Source: Cannabis sativa (Eukaryota > Streptophyta > Magnoliopsida > Rosales > Cannabaceae). From it: a stretch of DNA of 64,000 nucleotides. The stretch covers positions 33,465,257 through 33,529,256 of the forward strand of contig NC_083607.1 of assembly GCF_029168945.1 (NCBI RefSeq). Reading direction: 5' to 3'. Made by a program: the position numbers and the translations under genes. How positions within the stretch are numbered: position 1 is the stretch's first letter; each line of letters begins with the position of its first letter. The notes below the pieces were generated by a model that was not told the origin of the DNA, searched no databases, and was given only the letters and a program-made list of their open reading frames with translations. Of this stretch, positions 22,616-35,456 are shown piece by piece.

Positions 22616-25263
22616 TTAAGCAGCTAGAGTCCCAGGTTCTTCGTTCGGTTCTTCTGGGCCAACCAGAGCAGGAGGATTTGTTGTTTGAACAAGAGGTGCA
22701 TCAGCGGCCTGACTGGAGGTTGAAGTAGCTGCCTCAGTTTTGCCATAAGCCACTTGGGACGCGTAGTACTCAAGGTACATGTCCTTAGCATCGCCCTAGA
22801 AGTCGAAATTGGCCCAAGGATTAGCGTTCCAAAAATCAAAGAAGAGCTCGAGACTGACTGTCTCCAAGGCATTGACCTTCTCCTTCAACCTATCCACCTC
22901 GGCCGAAAGCTCCCCCTCCTTGGCTTCCTTTTCCTCCTTCATCCAATGAAGAACTGCTCGAAGAGAAGTCGTTTCGTCCTGAAGACTGTTCACCTCAGCA
23001 TATAAGGTCTCGATGGTCTTCTCTAAATAGTCAGCAACCTCGAGATCCTTAGTCAGCACAGTGATTTTCTTCTAAGCGGCAAACAACTTCTTGTTGGCTT
23101 CACCCAATTCTAACCGAACAACTTCGACTTTCGCCCTGGCTTCTTTAGCATCCTTCCAAGCCAAGTCCACCTCTGCCTTCAAGGTGTCAGATAGAGCCAT
23201 GTTCTTGGAAGCAGCAGACTTAGCACGGGAGTAAGTGTGCCAACTTCAGACCGGCCTGCACAAGGAAAAAATATTAGCATTTGAGCTAAGTATGGAAGAT
23301 TAAAGGGAAGCATTAAGAAAGACTTACCCTGGTGAACTCCTTCAAGACTCCGCCCACAAGAAATTCCAAAGAAGAGTCATTGTCAGCACCAGCCAGTTGC
23401 TTACTGACCTCAGGAACCAGCAGGTTCATGTAATGGGCCAGCATCTCCTTGCCCTTTTTGGCCTCTAGAAGCACCGACAAATGTGGAGTAGGTGCCCACA
23501 CCCGTTCAGGGTCACTCATAACCAGTTCAGACCCAACCGTCGGTGGTCCAGACTCCTTGGACTTGGCAGCTTTGGGGGTAGAGGGGTTTGCAGCAGTCAG
23601 CTCCTCGGAAAGATCAATGACCTCCCCGGAAGCCCTCTTTTCCTTAGTAGAGGACCTCTCACCGCCCTTAGACTTCTTGGCTGAAGGAGAGGCGATAGAG
23701 CTTCCGCCCATTCTCTTATTCAGAGCCTCAAACATTTTCCGAGACATGTTTTGTACAGAACAAAAAGCAACATTGTTAGAAAACAGACATCAGTCAAGAA
23801 GCTCAAAAACAAGACAAAGCAATATGCAAGGTGACTTCCTAAAAAAATTCAAAAGTTCATCATCACCAGACATCGATCTTATTTTAGACATAACAGATTT
23901 CCCTTTTCCGAACACGGGAGGGGATGGCCGAATAGGTTAAATGGGCTCCCTTATGCGAATCGCATGTTCAACAGGCCTGGGTGAGGCCGGGAGTTTCTTC
24001 TTCCTCTTCAGTGGAGTCACCTGCTCTTCCTCAGCATCATCCTCGCGATTCAAGGGCTCCTGAGCATATTGCTCAGCCCGTGCACCTCCCTTCACCTCCC
24101 TTCGGTCCGGCCAGCACTTAATTTCCTCTTCTTCCCTGTCACAGACTTAGTAGTAAACTCCTTGGGATAGAGCCCGTACCTCACAAAGTTATCCTCAGAG
24201 TTCATCTAGATAATATTCTGTTCTTTCCCCAGAAGTCGGGCAAGTTTTTGAGCTCTATTCCTAAGATCAAGAGTGAGAGGAGGGCGGTGATAGGTCGGAA
24301 TCTGTTGAAACCGAGTGCGAGCGATGCTCCTGCCATCCACCATGAAGTACTCATCAGAAAATTGCCCAATCTTGTTGATGGCCTTATCGTCTGTGCCCGT
24401 CAACCACTTGAAGCTTGGTTGAGAGAAGTAGAAGTACCCCAACCTGCCTTTCTTAGTGGTGGACTTCAAATCGAAGTACCAAGTAACCTCGTGGGGAGAG
24501 GGCATACCCCATTTTTGGGAGGCATAGAGGACGAAGAGGGCAGACAGATACTTGATGCCCTTAGGAGTGAACTGGGCCGGGTAGAGGCAGAAGAAGTCCG
24601 CCACATCCTTGAAGTATTGATGCAAGGGCATCAATGCTCGTTGCTGACCTTAGGGTTTGTGGCACGATTTTTATGGGAGGGAATGTAGTAGTCCAGCTCA
24701 CCCAGGTATCTGCCCTGGTCAAGAATTCGAAGGCACGCCTCCATAATATTGGACGGAGGGCTTACCCACCTTAAGCCGAAGGCACCCTGCCTTCTATGAG
24801 GAACCGCCGCAGTAAGCTCCTCATTGACGTAGTCCACGCCATCAACCAGGACATCTCCATCAGTATCGACTGGCTCCCCAACGTTGTTGTACTTCCCATA
24901 TTTTGGGGGTACAACCTCTGCCTCTTCGTTCTCCTCGGAGGAACTATCAAGACGTACATCGTCCTGCCCCTCAATCTCTTGAACCTCAGCGTCCCCTTCA
25001 TGATCCTCGTCAATCTGGGTTGCTGGATCCTGTTCGGCGCTGCGCAAAGTGGCGTGCCGAGCCACTTAGGGGTCAGACGCGTCAGCCAGACGTGCAGTTT
25101 TCTTTGTACGAGCCATCATTCTGTTGCTGGGTACAGGGTTTGAAGAATGTCCTTCGCTAGAGGAAGGAGGACTAGAACAAAGATGAGGATGATCCTCGTG
25201 CAGAAGTTGAAGCAGGTCCTGGTCGATCTGATGTTCGTTGTCCAAAGACTCACCTGAGTTCAT
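22616..25263 (-). pseudogene. A antisense gene: putative gypsy-type transposon (Transposase_28-like) protein, broken
   Basis: It is read on the - strand from ATG at 25263 to TAA at 22616-22618, between pol and the 3' LTR. Exon 1 has an acidic N-terminus after MARTKKTARLADAS, then a globular region with YIPSHKNRA, MPLHQYFKDVADFF, FTPKGIKYLSALFVLYASQ, HEVTWYFDLKST and LGYFYFSQPSFKWL, resembling the plant family named putative gypsy-type transposon (PF04195). Exon 2 (23747-23313) starts MSRKMFEALNKRMGG. A GTAAGT donor (complement near 23328-23333) and TTGTGCAG acceptor flank intron 2. Exon 3 is a coiled coil (KKITVLTKDLEVADYLEKTI). Stops and a frameshift near 24640, and loss of the AG before exon 2 (CAA here, CAG in B), show decay. 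Role unknown. Confidence 0.75.
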
Positions 25264-25307
25264 CTACGAAAGACAACGCACAAGATGAGTGTTTAGTCGG
25301 AATATCA

Positions 25308-27202
25308 TGTTGGAAATTATTTTACCAGGATCTTAGATCTACTCACAAGTATGTTGTTTAACACCCTAAATATGAACTTTCTAAAACAATAAATTAAACA
25401 CATATAAAGTTTAAGAAACCTTACATTGGGTGCAGCGGAATTAAATGACTCCTTCCGTTCAGATATCTAGCCCTTGATTCCTTTCTGTATCAGAGCATTA
25501 TCAATATCCGAACCTGGATCTCTTTCTCTGAATCTTTGATGTTGAAACTCCTTCTTGTTGAAAGTCTTTCTTCACGATCTTCCTCACTATGATTGAGGTA
25601 TCACTTGCTGTGTGTGGGCACTACTCTTACACTAAGAATTTCGAAATTTAAGGAAGAAGAAAGAGAGAGTGGGTTCGGCCAAAGATAGGGAGAGAGAGAG
25701 GCTCAGTTTTTTCTGAATCAGAAGTGTCAGAAGAAAAGTGTAATTTTCCTGAAGCCTTCATTATCTATTTATAGCATTCCAGTAGGGTTAGGTTTGAATT
25801 ATTTGGCATTAAAATAATGAAAATATCAGAGGGAAAAACCCTACAAAAGTGGCCGGCCCTACATATTGGATTTGGGCCTCACTTTTTGTAATTTTGCAGT
25901 TTTATCTTTTCTGCATCTGATTTTCTCAAAAACGCAAATTTTCTAATTCAACCATTTTAATGCCAATTCTAACTATTTATAACTATAACTAATTATTAAA
26001 TAATATTGTCATTTATCATATTTATTAATTGAACCATACAAAGTATCATAATTAACAAATATGCCCCTAAAACTCTTTCTTTAATATTTCGCCCTTACTT
26101 AGTGAAAATTTCACAAATTGACATAGTCTAATTTGTGAATTATAATTGATTAATCAAAACCAATTATATGAGTCTTACAAGCAATATTATCTCAACTAGT
26201 GCGGGGACCATGGGTCTATATAACCGAGCTTCTAATAAGTAGATCAAGAATTTATTACTAAAATTCACTAACTTATTAATTCTTCATTGAATCCACGCAT
26301 AGAACTTAGAATTGCACTCTCACTTATATAGAATGCTCTATATGTTCCACCATATAGACACATCATTAGTTATCCATTGTTATAATCCTAATGTGATCAA
26401 TGATCCTCTATATGAATGTTCTACATTGTAAAGGGATTAGATTACCGTTACACCCTACAATGTATTTTATCCTTAAAACACTTGACCCCGTATAAATGAT
26501 ATTTTAGCTTATGTGAAATGAGTACTCCACCATTTATGTTCGTTAGGTCAAGCTCAAAGGAGATCATCCTTTGCTTACTATTCGCCAGATAGAAGCTATA
26601 GATTCCATGTTTATGATAGCGCTCCCACTCAATTGCTCTACCGTGTTCCCAAAATGTACGTATCACCCTGACCTAAAAGTAGGCTTAACTAACAAATCAA
26701 AGAACACGAATAGCCTTTCAAGATTGAGCCTAATCATATCACGATTAAGATCATTTGATCTAGGATCAACTACGCGATATTGACTTCAATAGATATTACG
26801 GTAAGTTTAATAAATCTAAGTCAAAGTTCAATATCGGTCCCTTCCGATGCATACTCCATGCATCCAACCTGATCTTTACTTTAACCAATGCTCTGGAAAG
26901 AACATAGCACTTCTCCAAATGCAAGTAAACTTTGTTGTAGATTATCATATCAGTAAAACCCTATGTCTGATAAATCTAGGAAACTTTATTCACATAGTCA
27001 TGTTTACTTTCCAATGTGTTGACAGCACAATAAACAGGATCAAGTATGTGAAAAGGGTTTCAGATAAATTTATACATTATATACATATAATCATGAAATA
27101 AATCATGTGAACCATGTAACATTAAATGTTATTTCTGATCTATATTAATAAGTAAATCTGATTATATTGAAATGAGTTTTATTTAGGGCATAAAATCCAA
27201 CA
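25308..27202 (-). repeat. 3' LTR of Copia D
   Basis: 1,895 bp. The TATA box is intact (TATTTATA at 25766-25773 on the + strand). Transcription from it would leave the element towards lower coordinates, into A's antisense gene. Its U3 end (26940-27202) matches F rather than E or G. Short frames such as 26847-27101 are LTR chance ORFs. Confidence 0.9.
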
Positions 27203-29990
27203 AACTCCCACTTGCACTAATATAAAACAAAAAGTGCGTTTCAAATAATCTCAACACGTCGATATACAAATCAAGTGTAGTAGTAGTAAACTCCTCGTAA
27301 TAGGATTTTAAAGATTGAATTAACCACAACCTTTTTCCACCATTACTCTTCCTTAATCACAAAATAATTGATAATGTGAAATTCCTCTCTATATGTCTAC
27401 TCTCTTGGGATACTGGATTCTTATACTTTTGGCAACTACTTTTGGTTAATCTAGAAATTAACACTAGTAGTTTAGGCAATTTGGAATGGTGCCAAAAATG
27501 TATAGAACTTTCCTTAGACATAAATATTTCCTGCAACTTTAACATTCAGTCCCTTCCTGGTAGACCTAGAGACTTCAGATAGGTTTTTACACTTCTCCAA
27601 AATCACTATTCCACCCCAAGAGTAACCACCATCTTATCAGAAAGATTTACTAGCACAAAGGAAAATTTTGAAATCTGATATGGTGTAGTCTAAGAGTTTT
27701 AAACACACCCTTATAGACTAACATATAGTTCCTCTTCTTAATCTTAAGATTTACTTGATTGTCTTCCAATGTTCTTCCCCTGGATTAATCTGATACCTAC
27801 TCATTACTCCCACTCAACAGCAGGTGTCTGGTCTAAGGCATACAAAGCATATCTAAGACCTTTCACTGTTGATATAAGAAATTCTTTCATGGCTTTATCT
27901 TTTCTAGAATAGTTGAGACTTTTCCTTAGATAAATAAAATCTATGCCTAAGAAGTTGTGAAGCTTCTATAGATTGCCATTAGAAAGAAAATGCTTCAGCA
28001 TCTTACTAAAGTAAGCTGCTTGCATTAGAGTAAGTAATTACCAGGTATACCACAAGCCATAGGTTTAGATAAACTTAAACCTATAATACTAGGAACAGGA
28101 AGTTTTGTTAAGTCCATTGAATGGACTTATAAACGAAAATTTCCTTTTATGTCCTTGTAATAGAAAACTTTAGGTTATTCTATGTGAATGGATTAAACCT
28201 TCTTTTGGCTTTCTTCTTAGTTTCTTATCTTGACAATCCATTACTTGTTTAAACTCACAATGGATTTTAATCACTAGTGTCTCCCACGTCATGAGAAGGT
28301 GAGTTCCTAGAAACTCTCCCACTACGGCAAGGTACCGTGAATTATGTCTAAGAAAACTAAATGGTATTAACCTCTTTGGTTGTGACAAGACAACAGAGGC
28401 AGTGGGATCATCATATGTCATATAAGATGATGAGCACTATTGGAATCAAGAAATAAATATCTCCTTTATTTGCTACTTTATTTTCAGACTTAGTCATTGT
28501 CTTAGAAAAGTAGTATTTGTTTGAACAAACACTTTCTTATCTATTGACTATGGGATAGTCCACCCCTAATCACTTAGAATAGCTAACAAACCATGGTTAA
28601 CAGTTCTAGCTTTTCTTAAGATTTTGATTAGGTCATCCATAAATCTAGTAATGATTTACATAAGTATACAACCATTACATCATTCTGAATTGTATTACCA
28701 TAGAAGGAATTAGGCAACGACTAGTAACTAATCATTAATGTGCAACTCGAAATTTTTGGGGAGGTAAGTTTGGATATAATTCAAAAATCAATTTCATGAT
28801 CTTTGAACTGCATATCTACTAACTATTTATCCACCCCTATCAGTTCGCAAGATCTTTAACCACTTACCTTAATGGTTTTAACCATTGCTAGAAATTAATG
28901 AAACTTTTAAACATTTCAAATTTCTTGCTAAAAGGTATAATCTAGAGTGATCGTTTTAAGAATACAACGAAAAACTCATATCCACCCCTGAATGTACATC
29001 CATCTACGAATGAGATGAACTACTTTCAGTGGATATAGGCATATTAACTCTTTGCAGAGATTGATCTTGTCAAATCCACTATGAACAAGATACAAATGCC
29101 ATAGATAAAAAAATGTGGTAGTGTCTTTTGATGACATAGGTTTAGTTACATCAAAGAGTTCTTAGAATACTGCAAGTGGATCCTGATCACAGAATACCTA
29201 ACTCATATTCCATACAGTTTTAATCCATTACTAGAAGATGGATATTAAACACTTGATAAAGTGTAACTGTATTGTATTCTGGAATTAGAAATATAAGAAA
29301 ATTTCTATTTGGAATCTAAAATTAAAGTCAAAGACTTAAATTTATACCAAATATAATGAGTAATTCTATCTTGGACCAGCACTACTAATACAAACTCTAA
29401 GTCAGATTTGCCCATACAAGTAGGAGATTTCTAAGATTGAGGATTTATATCAATTGGGAATAGAATTTCGGGATTATAATCATATGCGTCATTTAATTTC
29501 TTAAGAGAAAATATAATGACATGAAATGATTTATAGACCATTCATCCAATGATATATTATTGAGCTAATTCGAAATGAATAAGCTAAGAGGAAGTAGGAT
29601 AATTTCGTTTAAAATAAGAATCCAACGATGCTTCGATTAGCGAAAGTCAAAGTAATCTTATTTATACAATCTTCTTGTTTCATATCGTAAAAATACTAGT
29701 CTAAGGTGTCATCAATTGATGAACAGCTAGATGTCGCATATACAATATTTATCTTTTGAGTTCTAACAATATTATGTATGTCTAATGGTGAAAATCCACT
29801 AGGGATTTATCTCATTAGATAAACAAGCCAAGTTAGACCAATAATGAAGATTCGAAATTAAACTACAACTTAATAACAGAAAATAACATGGCTCAATATA
29901 AATTCATACACAATTCAGAAATTATAAACATATAGCAAGTAGGAATGACAAGTGAAAATACTAAAACTTACAATCCTAAATAATTTCCAA
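27203..29990 (-). pseudogene. D: decayed Copia polyprotein remnant, shared with F
   Basis: AACTCCCACTTGCAC at 27203 is the complement of the polypurine tract. Further in, similarity to G's RNase H, RT/RNase H boundary (27780-27860), linker (28290-28345), integrase TDRGGEY region (28790-28860) and pre-integrase (29060-29110) is visible only piecewise. The RT centre is absent. An 83-codon open stretch at 28170-28421 is the counterpart of 5426-5653 in F. Matching lesions with F show common descent after decay. Confidence 0.7.
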
Positions 29991-32900
29991 GGTTTTCAAC
30001 AAACTGATATCAGTGTCCCGTTTAGACGAGAGTCAAAGCTACCATCCATTGAATAGAGTTGTCAGCTCATCTAAAATATTAAACATTCTAGCAACCTTTT
30101 ATTCGATCAAGATTGGAATTCAGCGTTGTCCCGTTTAGGCGAGAGTCAAAGTATCATTTATTGAATAGAGTTGTCAGCTCATCTAAAATAGAAACCATTC
30201 TAGCAACCTTTTATTCGAACAAAATAAGAATCCAACGTTGTCCCGGTAGGCGAGAGTCAAGGTTATTCTCATTTTATGAGCTTCCACCATTGCTTCATGT
30301 TTTATGAGTTTATCTCTAAGTAGTCACCGTAGGGGAGAGTCTAAATAGAGACGAAAACTCACAAAACACTTATCAAATGAAATCTTACGGTGTTAAATGC
30401 GTTAAACGAATAACCATCCATAGGGGGACAAAGTCTAGCGTCTCGAGGTTATATTGAAAACATTTAACTTTTGTAAGACCAACAATGGAGATCGAATATC
30501 TTAATAATAATCAAGCTCATTATTTAAAGTGAGTTGTATTTTCTTTGATTCTCTTTATTTAATTTATTTATTTTAAATATATATTTATTTAAAATTTCCA
30601 ATTTAGAATGAAAAATTCTAAATATAAATTTTACTTAGATGGATATGAAAATAACATGAATTATTTCTATCTTAGTAATAATTTCCAATAAATATTTAGA
30701 AAAATATTCAATTTAAGTTGTTACAAAATTAATTTAAATTAATTTACAACTCAAATTTAATTTTCTATAAATATATATTGCATTTTGAAAAATTAAAGTA
30801 TTCTAGGACACAATTTTCGAAAATGCATGTTAAAATAAAAAATTAATCCTGGAAAAAATTATTCTAATTTAATGTTGGCCCAAAATTAATTAATAAAATT
30901 AATTTACAACAAAAAATATAATTTTCCTATTTAATTAAATATATAAGAAAAATTTCAAATATTTAAGTATGATGATGAAAATCAACTTAAATATTAATTT
31001 TCTATTTAATTAAATACACTAGAAAAATACTTCAAGCAAAAATATCATCTATCTAAATTTTCCTTTGACTAATTAATTCAATTTCTAATAATATAATTTA
31101 ATTCAATTTATTTTAAATTAATCAATAAATAAAAAAATCATTGATTTAAGTTGGTCCAAATTAAAATAAATAATTTACAACTTTAATCTATTTTTCAAAT
31201 AAAATTCGAAATTCCAGCATTTAAGAAATGCAATTTCGAAATTTGATTAATAAAATAAAAAAAAATATATTTTGAAAATTATTTAAATTTAGTTGAAAAA
31301 ATAAATTTCAACTAAAAATAATTTTCTAGTTTAATACTAGGAAAAATATACTTAAAATAAATTGTACCAAAATTAATTATTTAAATAATTAATTTCACAA
31401 TGTATAATATTTTCCTATTTAATATTAGAAATAATAAGTGGTCTAGAAATAACTATCTAGAAAATATCTTATTTGACTAAGTATCTTTTCCACAAAATTT
31501 GAAAAAATATCTAATTTAAGTTGTATTAGAAAAAATCTAGAACTTAAATATTTTCAAATTTAAATTTAATTAAATATCAAAAATTAAGTTGTAACCACTT
31601 AATTTAAAAATATTCCATTTTAAGTTAATATTCGAAAAGATATTAACTCAAAAAAAATATCTAAAATATTCCATTTTAAGTTAATATTCGAAAAGATATT
31701 AACTTAAATAATATCTAAAGAATCTTAATAACCAATGCCTAAAATTCCTCAACTTCATTTTGAAATTTGAAATTCAAAAGATATTTATATTTAAGTTGGT
31801 TAGTTGTAGATAACTAAATATCAACTTAAATAGGAATATTTAATGAAAAATTTAAATTAAGCTCCAAAAAGAATCTAGATGGTTATAATTCTATATTAAA
31901 TTAAATACAAGAAAATACATATAGTTTAGCTTAGAATAAAGAATTCTTTAAACTATAATTTTCTTAAATTAATTTCAAAATAAATGAAATTAATTATGTT
32001 GCTAATCAATTTTATTAGGTTAAACTAGTTTAATTAACCTAGTACAGTTATTCAAATCAGGCAAATGGGCCTTCACAATTGGGGTGGTTCATGTGAGGGG
32101 GTGCTGGGTTCAGTATGTCGTACCCACTACTATGGCTCCCAACTCTCACACAAGGCCCAAAAGAGAGGAATTTAACCTTAAAATGAACAACTGTTATTAA
32201 TTGAATAAGCCCAAAAACTAAATGGGCCTAAATAAAATCTATCAAGAACTATGACATTTTATTTAGCAACATTAACCTATATGCATCTATAATGAAATTA
32301 AACACATAAGATCACACAGGCACACTTTGGATGGGTCCTATCATGTTGCTAGGTCATACACAGATGAAAGAAGATTGTAAATATACCTGTTACTAATTAT
32401 TTACTTGACCAAGGGAGCCATCAGATCATTAGATCTGGCAAAAAGTAACCATGACTATTTGCAATCAAGTAATAATAGGTTTTGAAAACTTACACACAAG
32501 CTAAAATACATACTCCTGCAACAAGGTTAGCTGGATAGTTGGATGTAGGATTTATTTAATTTTAAATTAAATTATTAATTTCGAAATAATTAATTAAATA
32601 AAAAATAATTTTCGAAAAAATTTAAAAAAATTTGAAAAAATCAAAATTTTTTTAACAAAATTTAAATTTAAAATTAAACCTACAATTTTGAAAATTAGGT
32701 TTCAACCAACCTAAATATCATTTCAAAATTTGCTAACTACTTTTAAAATTTAAATGTTATTTTATAAATAAAAATTAAATAAAAAATTAGAAAAGATAAA
32801 TGAATATCTTTTTCAAGTTTTAAATGTAATTTAAATAAATAAAATAACAAAATTTAAAAGTTAGCAAAATATCTTACATCTTTTTAAAATTACATGATTA

Positions 32901-33540
32901 TAGTTATCTTATTTTAAATTTAAATAAGGTCAAATTATTTAAAAAAGATTTAATTTAAAAATATTTAAAATCTGACCTTAAATTTAAAAATAAGATAAGA
33001 TATAATCAAATTTAAAATAAGATAGATAATTCAGCAATAAGATAGATATTTACTATTTTAAAATTCAAATTACACTAATATCTTGAATTAAATTTAAAAA
33101 ATATTAAATTAATTCATAATGATAATTAGAATTGAATTAGGAATATTAAATCTATAAATACAAAACTACACAAAAAATCGGAAGTTAATTCCATGAAAAA
33201 GAATGAAAAAACGAAGAAAAACGAAAAAATTGTGAGCTGTACGGACAGTTTTCGCGATCGCAGGAAAATTTCAGCACAGCTCCGATTTTTCCGAATCTTC
33301 AAAAAATCATAACTAATTCAAATTAAATCGAAATTGAGTTCTGTAAAAAAGGAACTTGCTTAATTTTTTCCATACTATCCAATAAAAATAATTCGAGAAA
33401 CAGATATTCAATTATTTTTAACGATAATTCACAAACACCAATCAATCATCAAATAACACTCAATACAACATGATACCATCCAAAAACAAACAAACAATCG
33501 TTTTAAAGTCCAAATTTCTTGCAAGTAAATCAATTACCAT
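29991..33540 (-). other. D non-coding leader
   Basis: About 3.5 kb, mostly A/T. From the PBS inward on the - strand: a short GC-rich cassette (33236-33291, includes TTTTCGCGATCGCAGG); intron-like acceptor and donor (complements 32516-32530 and 32488-32493); a conserved island (32033-32205); a ~60-bp tandem duplication (about 31605-31720); and three copies of the GACTCTCGCCTA motif (complements 30014-30038, 30127-30151, 30239-30262). Unlike F, the block after the motifs matches G (ACCGTAGGGGAGAGTC). Confidence 0.7.
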
Positions 33541-33555
33541 GGCTCTGAGGCCAGT

Positions 33556-35451
33556 TGTTGGAAATTATTTTACCAGGATCTTAGATCTACTCACAAGTAT
33601 GTTGTTTAACACCCTAAATATGAACTTTCTAAAACGATAAATTAAACACATATAAAGTTTAAGAAACCTTACATTGGGTGCAGCGGAATTAAATGACTCC
33701 TTCCATTCAGATATCTAGCCCTTGATTCCTTTCTGTATCAGAGCATTATCAATATCTGAACCTGGATCTCTTTCTCTGAATCTTTGATGTTGAAACTCCT
33801 TCTTGCTGAATGTCTTTCTTCACGATCTTCCTCACTATGATTGAGGTATCACTTGCTGTGTGTGGGCACTACTCTTACACTAAGAATTTTGAAATTTAAG
33901 GAAGAAGAAAGAGAGAGTGGGTTCGGCCAAAGATAGGGAGAGAGAGAGGCTCAGTTTTTTCTGAATCAGAAGTGTCAGAAGAAAAGTGTAATTTTCCTGA
34001 AGCCTTCACTATCTATTTAGAGCATTCCACTAGGGTTAGGTTTGAATTACTTGGCATTAAAATAATGAAAATATCAGAGGGAAAAACCCTACAAAAGTGG
34101 CCGGCCCTACGTAGTGGATTTGGGCCTCACTTTTTTCAATTTTACAGTTTTATCTTTTCTGCATCTGATTTTCTCAAAAACGCCAATTTTCTAATTCAAC
34201 CATTTAAATGCCAATTCTAACTATTTAATAACTATAACTAATTATTAAATAATATTGTCATTTATCATATTTATTAATTGAACCATACAAAGTATCATAA
34301 TTTACAAATATGCCCCTAAAACTCTTTCTTTACAATTTTGCCCTTACTTAGTAAAAAATTCACAAATAGACATAGTCTAATTTGAGAATTATAATTGATT
34401 AATCAAAACCAATTACATGAGTCTTACAAGCAATATTATCTCAACTAGTGGGGGGACCATGGGTCTATATAACCGAGCTTCCAATAAGTAGATCAAGAAT
34501 TTATTACTAAAATTCACTAACTTATTATTTCTTCGTTGAATCCACACATAGAACTTAGAATTGCACTCCCAGTTATATAGAATGCTCTATATGTTCCACC
34601 ATATAGACACATCATTAGTTATCAATTGTTATAATCCTAATGTGATCAATGATTCTCTATATGAATGATCTACATTGTAAAGGGATTAGATTACCGTTAC
34701 ACCCTACAATGTATTTTATCCTTAAAACACTTGACCCCGTATAAATGACATTTCAGCTTATGTGAAATGAGTACTCCACCATTTATGTTCGTTTGGTCAA
34801 GCTCGAAGGAGATCATCCTTTGCTTACTATTCGCCAGATAGAAGCTATAGATTCCATGTTTATGATAGCGCTCCCACTCAATTGCACTACCGTGTTCCCA
34901 AAATGTACGTATCACCCTGACCTAAAAGTAGGCTTAACTAACAAATCAAAGAACACGAATAGCCTTTCAAGATTGAGCCTAATCATATCAGGATTAAGAT
35001 CATTTGATCTAGGATCAACTACGCGATATTGACTTCAATAGATATTACGGTAAGTTTAATAAATCTAAGTCAAAGTTCAATATCGGTCCCTTCCGATGCA
35101 TACTCCATGCATCCAACCTGAGCTTTACTTTAACCAATGCTCTGGAAAGAACATAGCACTTCTCCAAATGCAAGTAAACTTTGTTGTAGATTATCATATC
35201 AGTAAAACCCTATGTCTGATAAATCTAGGAAACTTTATTCACATAGTCATGTTTATTTTCCAATGTGTTGACAGCACAATAAACAGGATCAAGTATGTGA
35301 AAAGGGTTTCAAATGAATTTATACATTATATACATATAATCATGAAATAAATCATGTGAACCATGCAACATTAAATGTTATTTCTGATCTATATTAATAA
35401 GTAAATCTGATTATATTGAAATGAGTTTTATTTAGGGCATAAAATCCAACA
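33556..35451 (-). repeat. 5' LTR of Copia D, TATA box altered
   Basis: 1,896 bp, near-identical to 25308-27202. The TATA box position reads TATTTAGA at 34014-34021, that is TCTAAATA on the - strand, against TATAAATA in the other LTR. This would weaken the promoter that drives the element itself. Confidence 0.88.
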
Positions 35452-35456
35452 TATCA

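Larger units (their letters stand above)
25308..35451 (-). mobile_element. Copia element D (-), non-autonomous, duplication TATCA
   Basis: 10,144 bp, bounded by TATCA at 25303-25307 and 35452-35456. It sits in the 5' intron of A's antisense gene, in the same direction as that gene. 3' LTR 25308-27202, 5' LTR 33556-35451, PBS complement at 33541-33554. About 3 differences in the first 215 LTR bases make it the youngest insertion here, yet its pol is as decayed as that of F and shares the same changes. So it moved when already coding-defective, presumably using proteins of relatives such as E or G. Confidence 0.92.

Noticed and set aside
22616..25263. Antisense gene as an unrelated host gene
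   Set aside because: It is found in the same place and direction in both A and B inside their LTRs, so it belongs to the element.
35096..35350. Repeated ~80-codon open frames in the Copia LTRs (also 26847-27101, 34793-35032, 45302-45538)
   Set aside because: They lie inside LTRs, occur on both strands, have no start context or codon conservation, and vary in length between copies.
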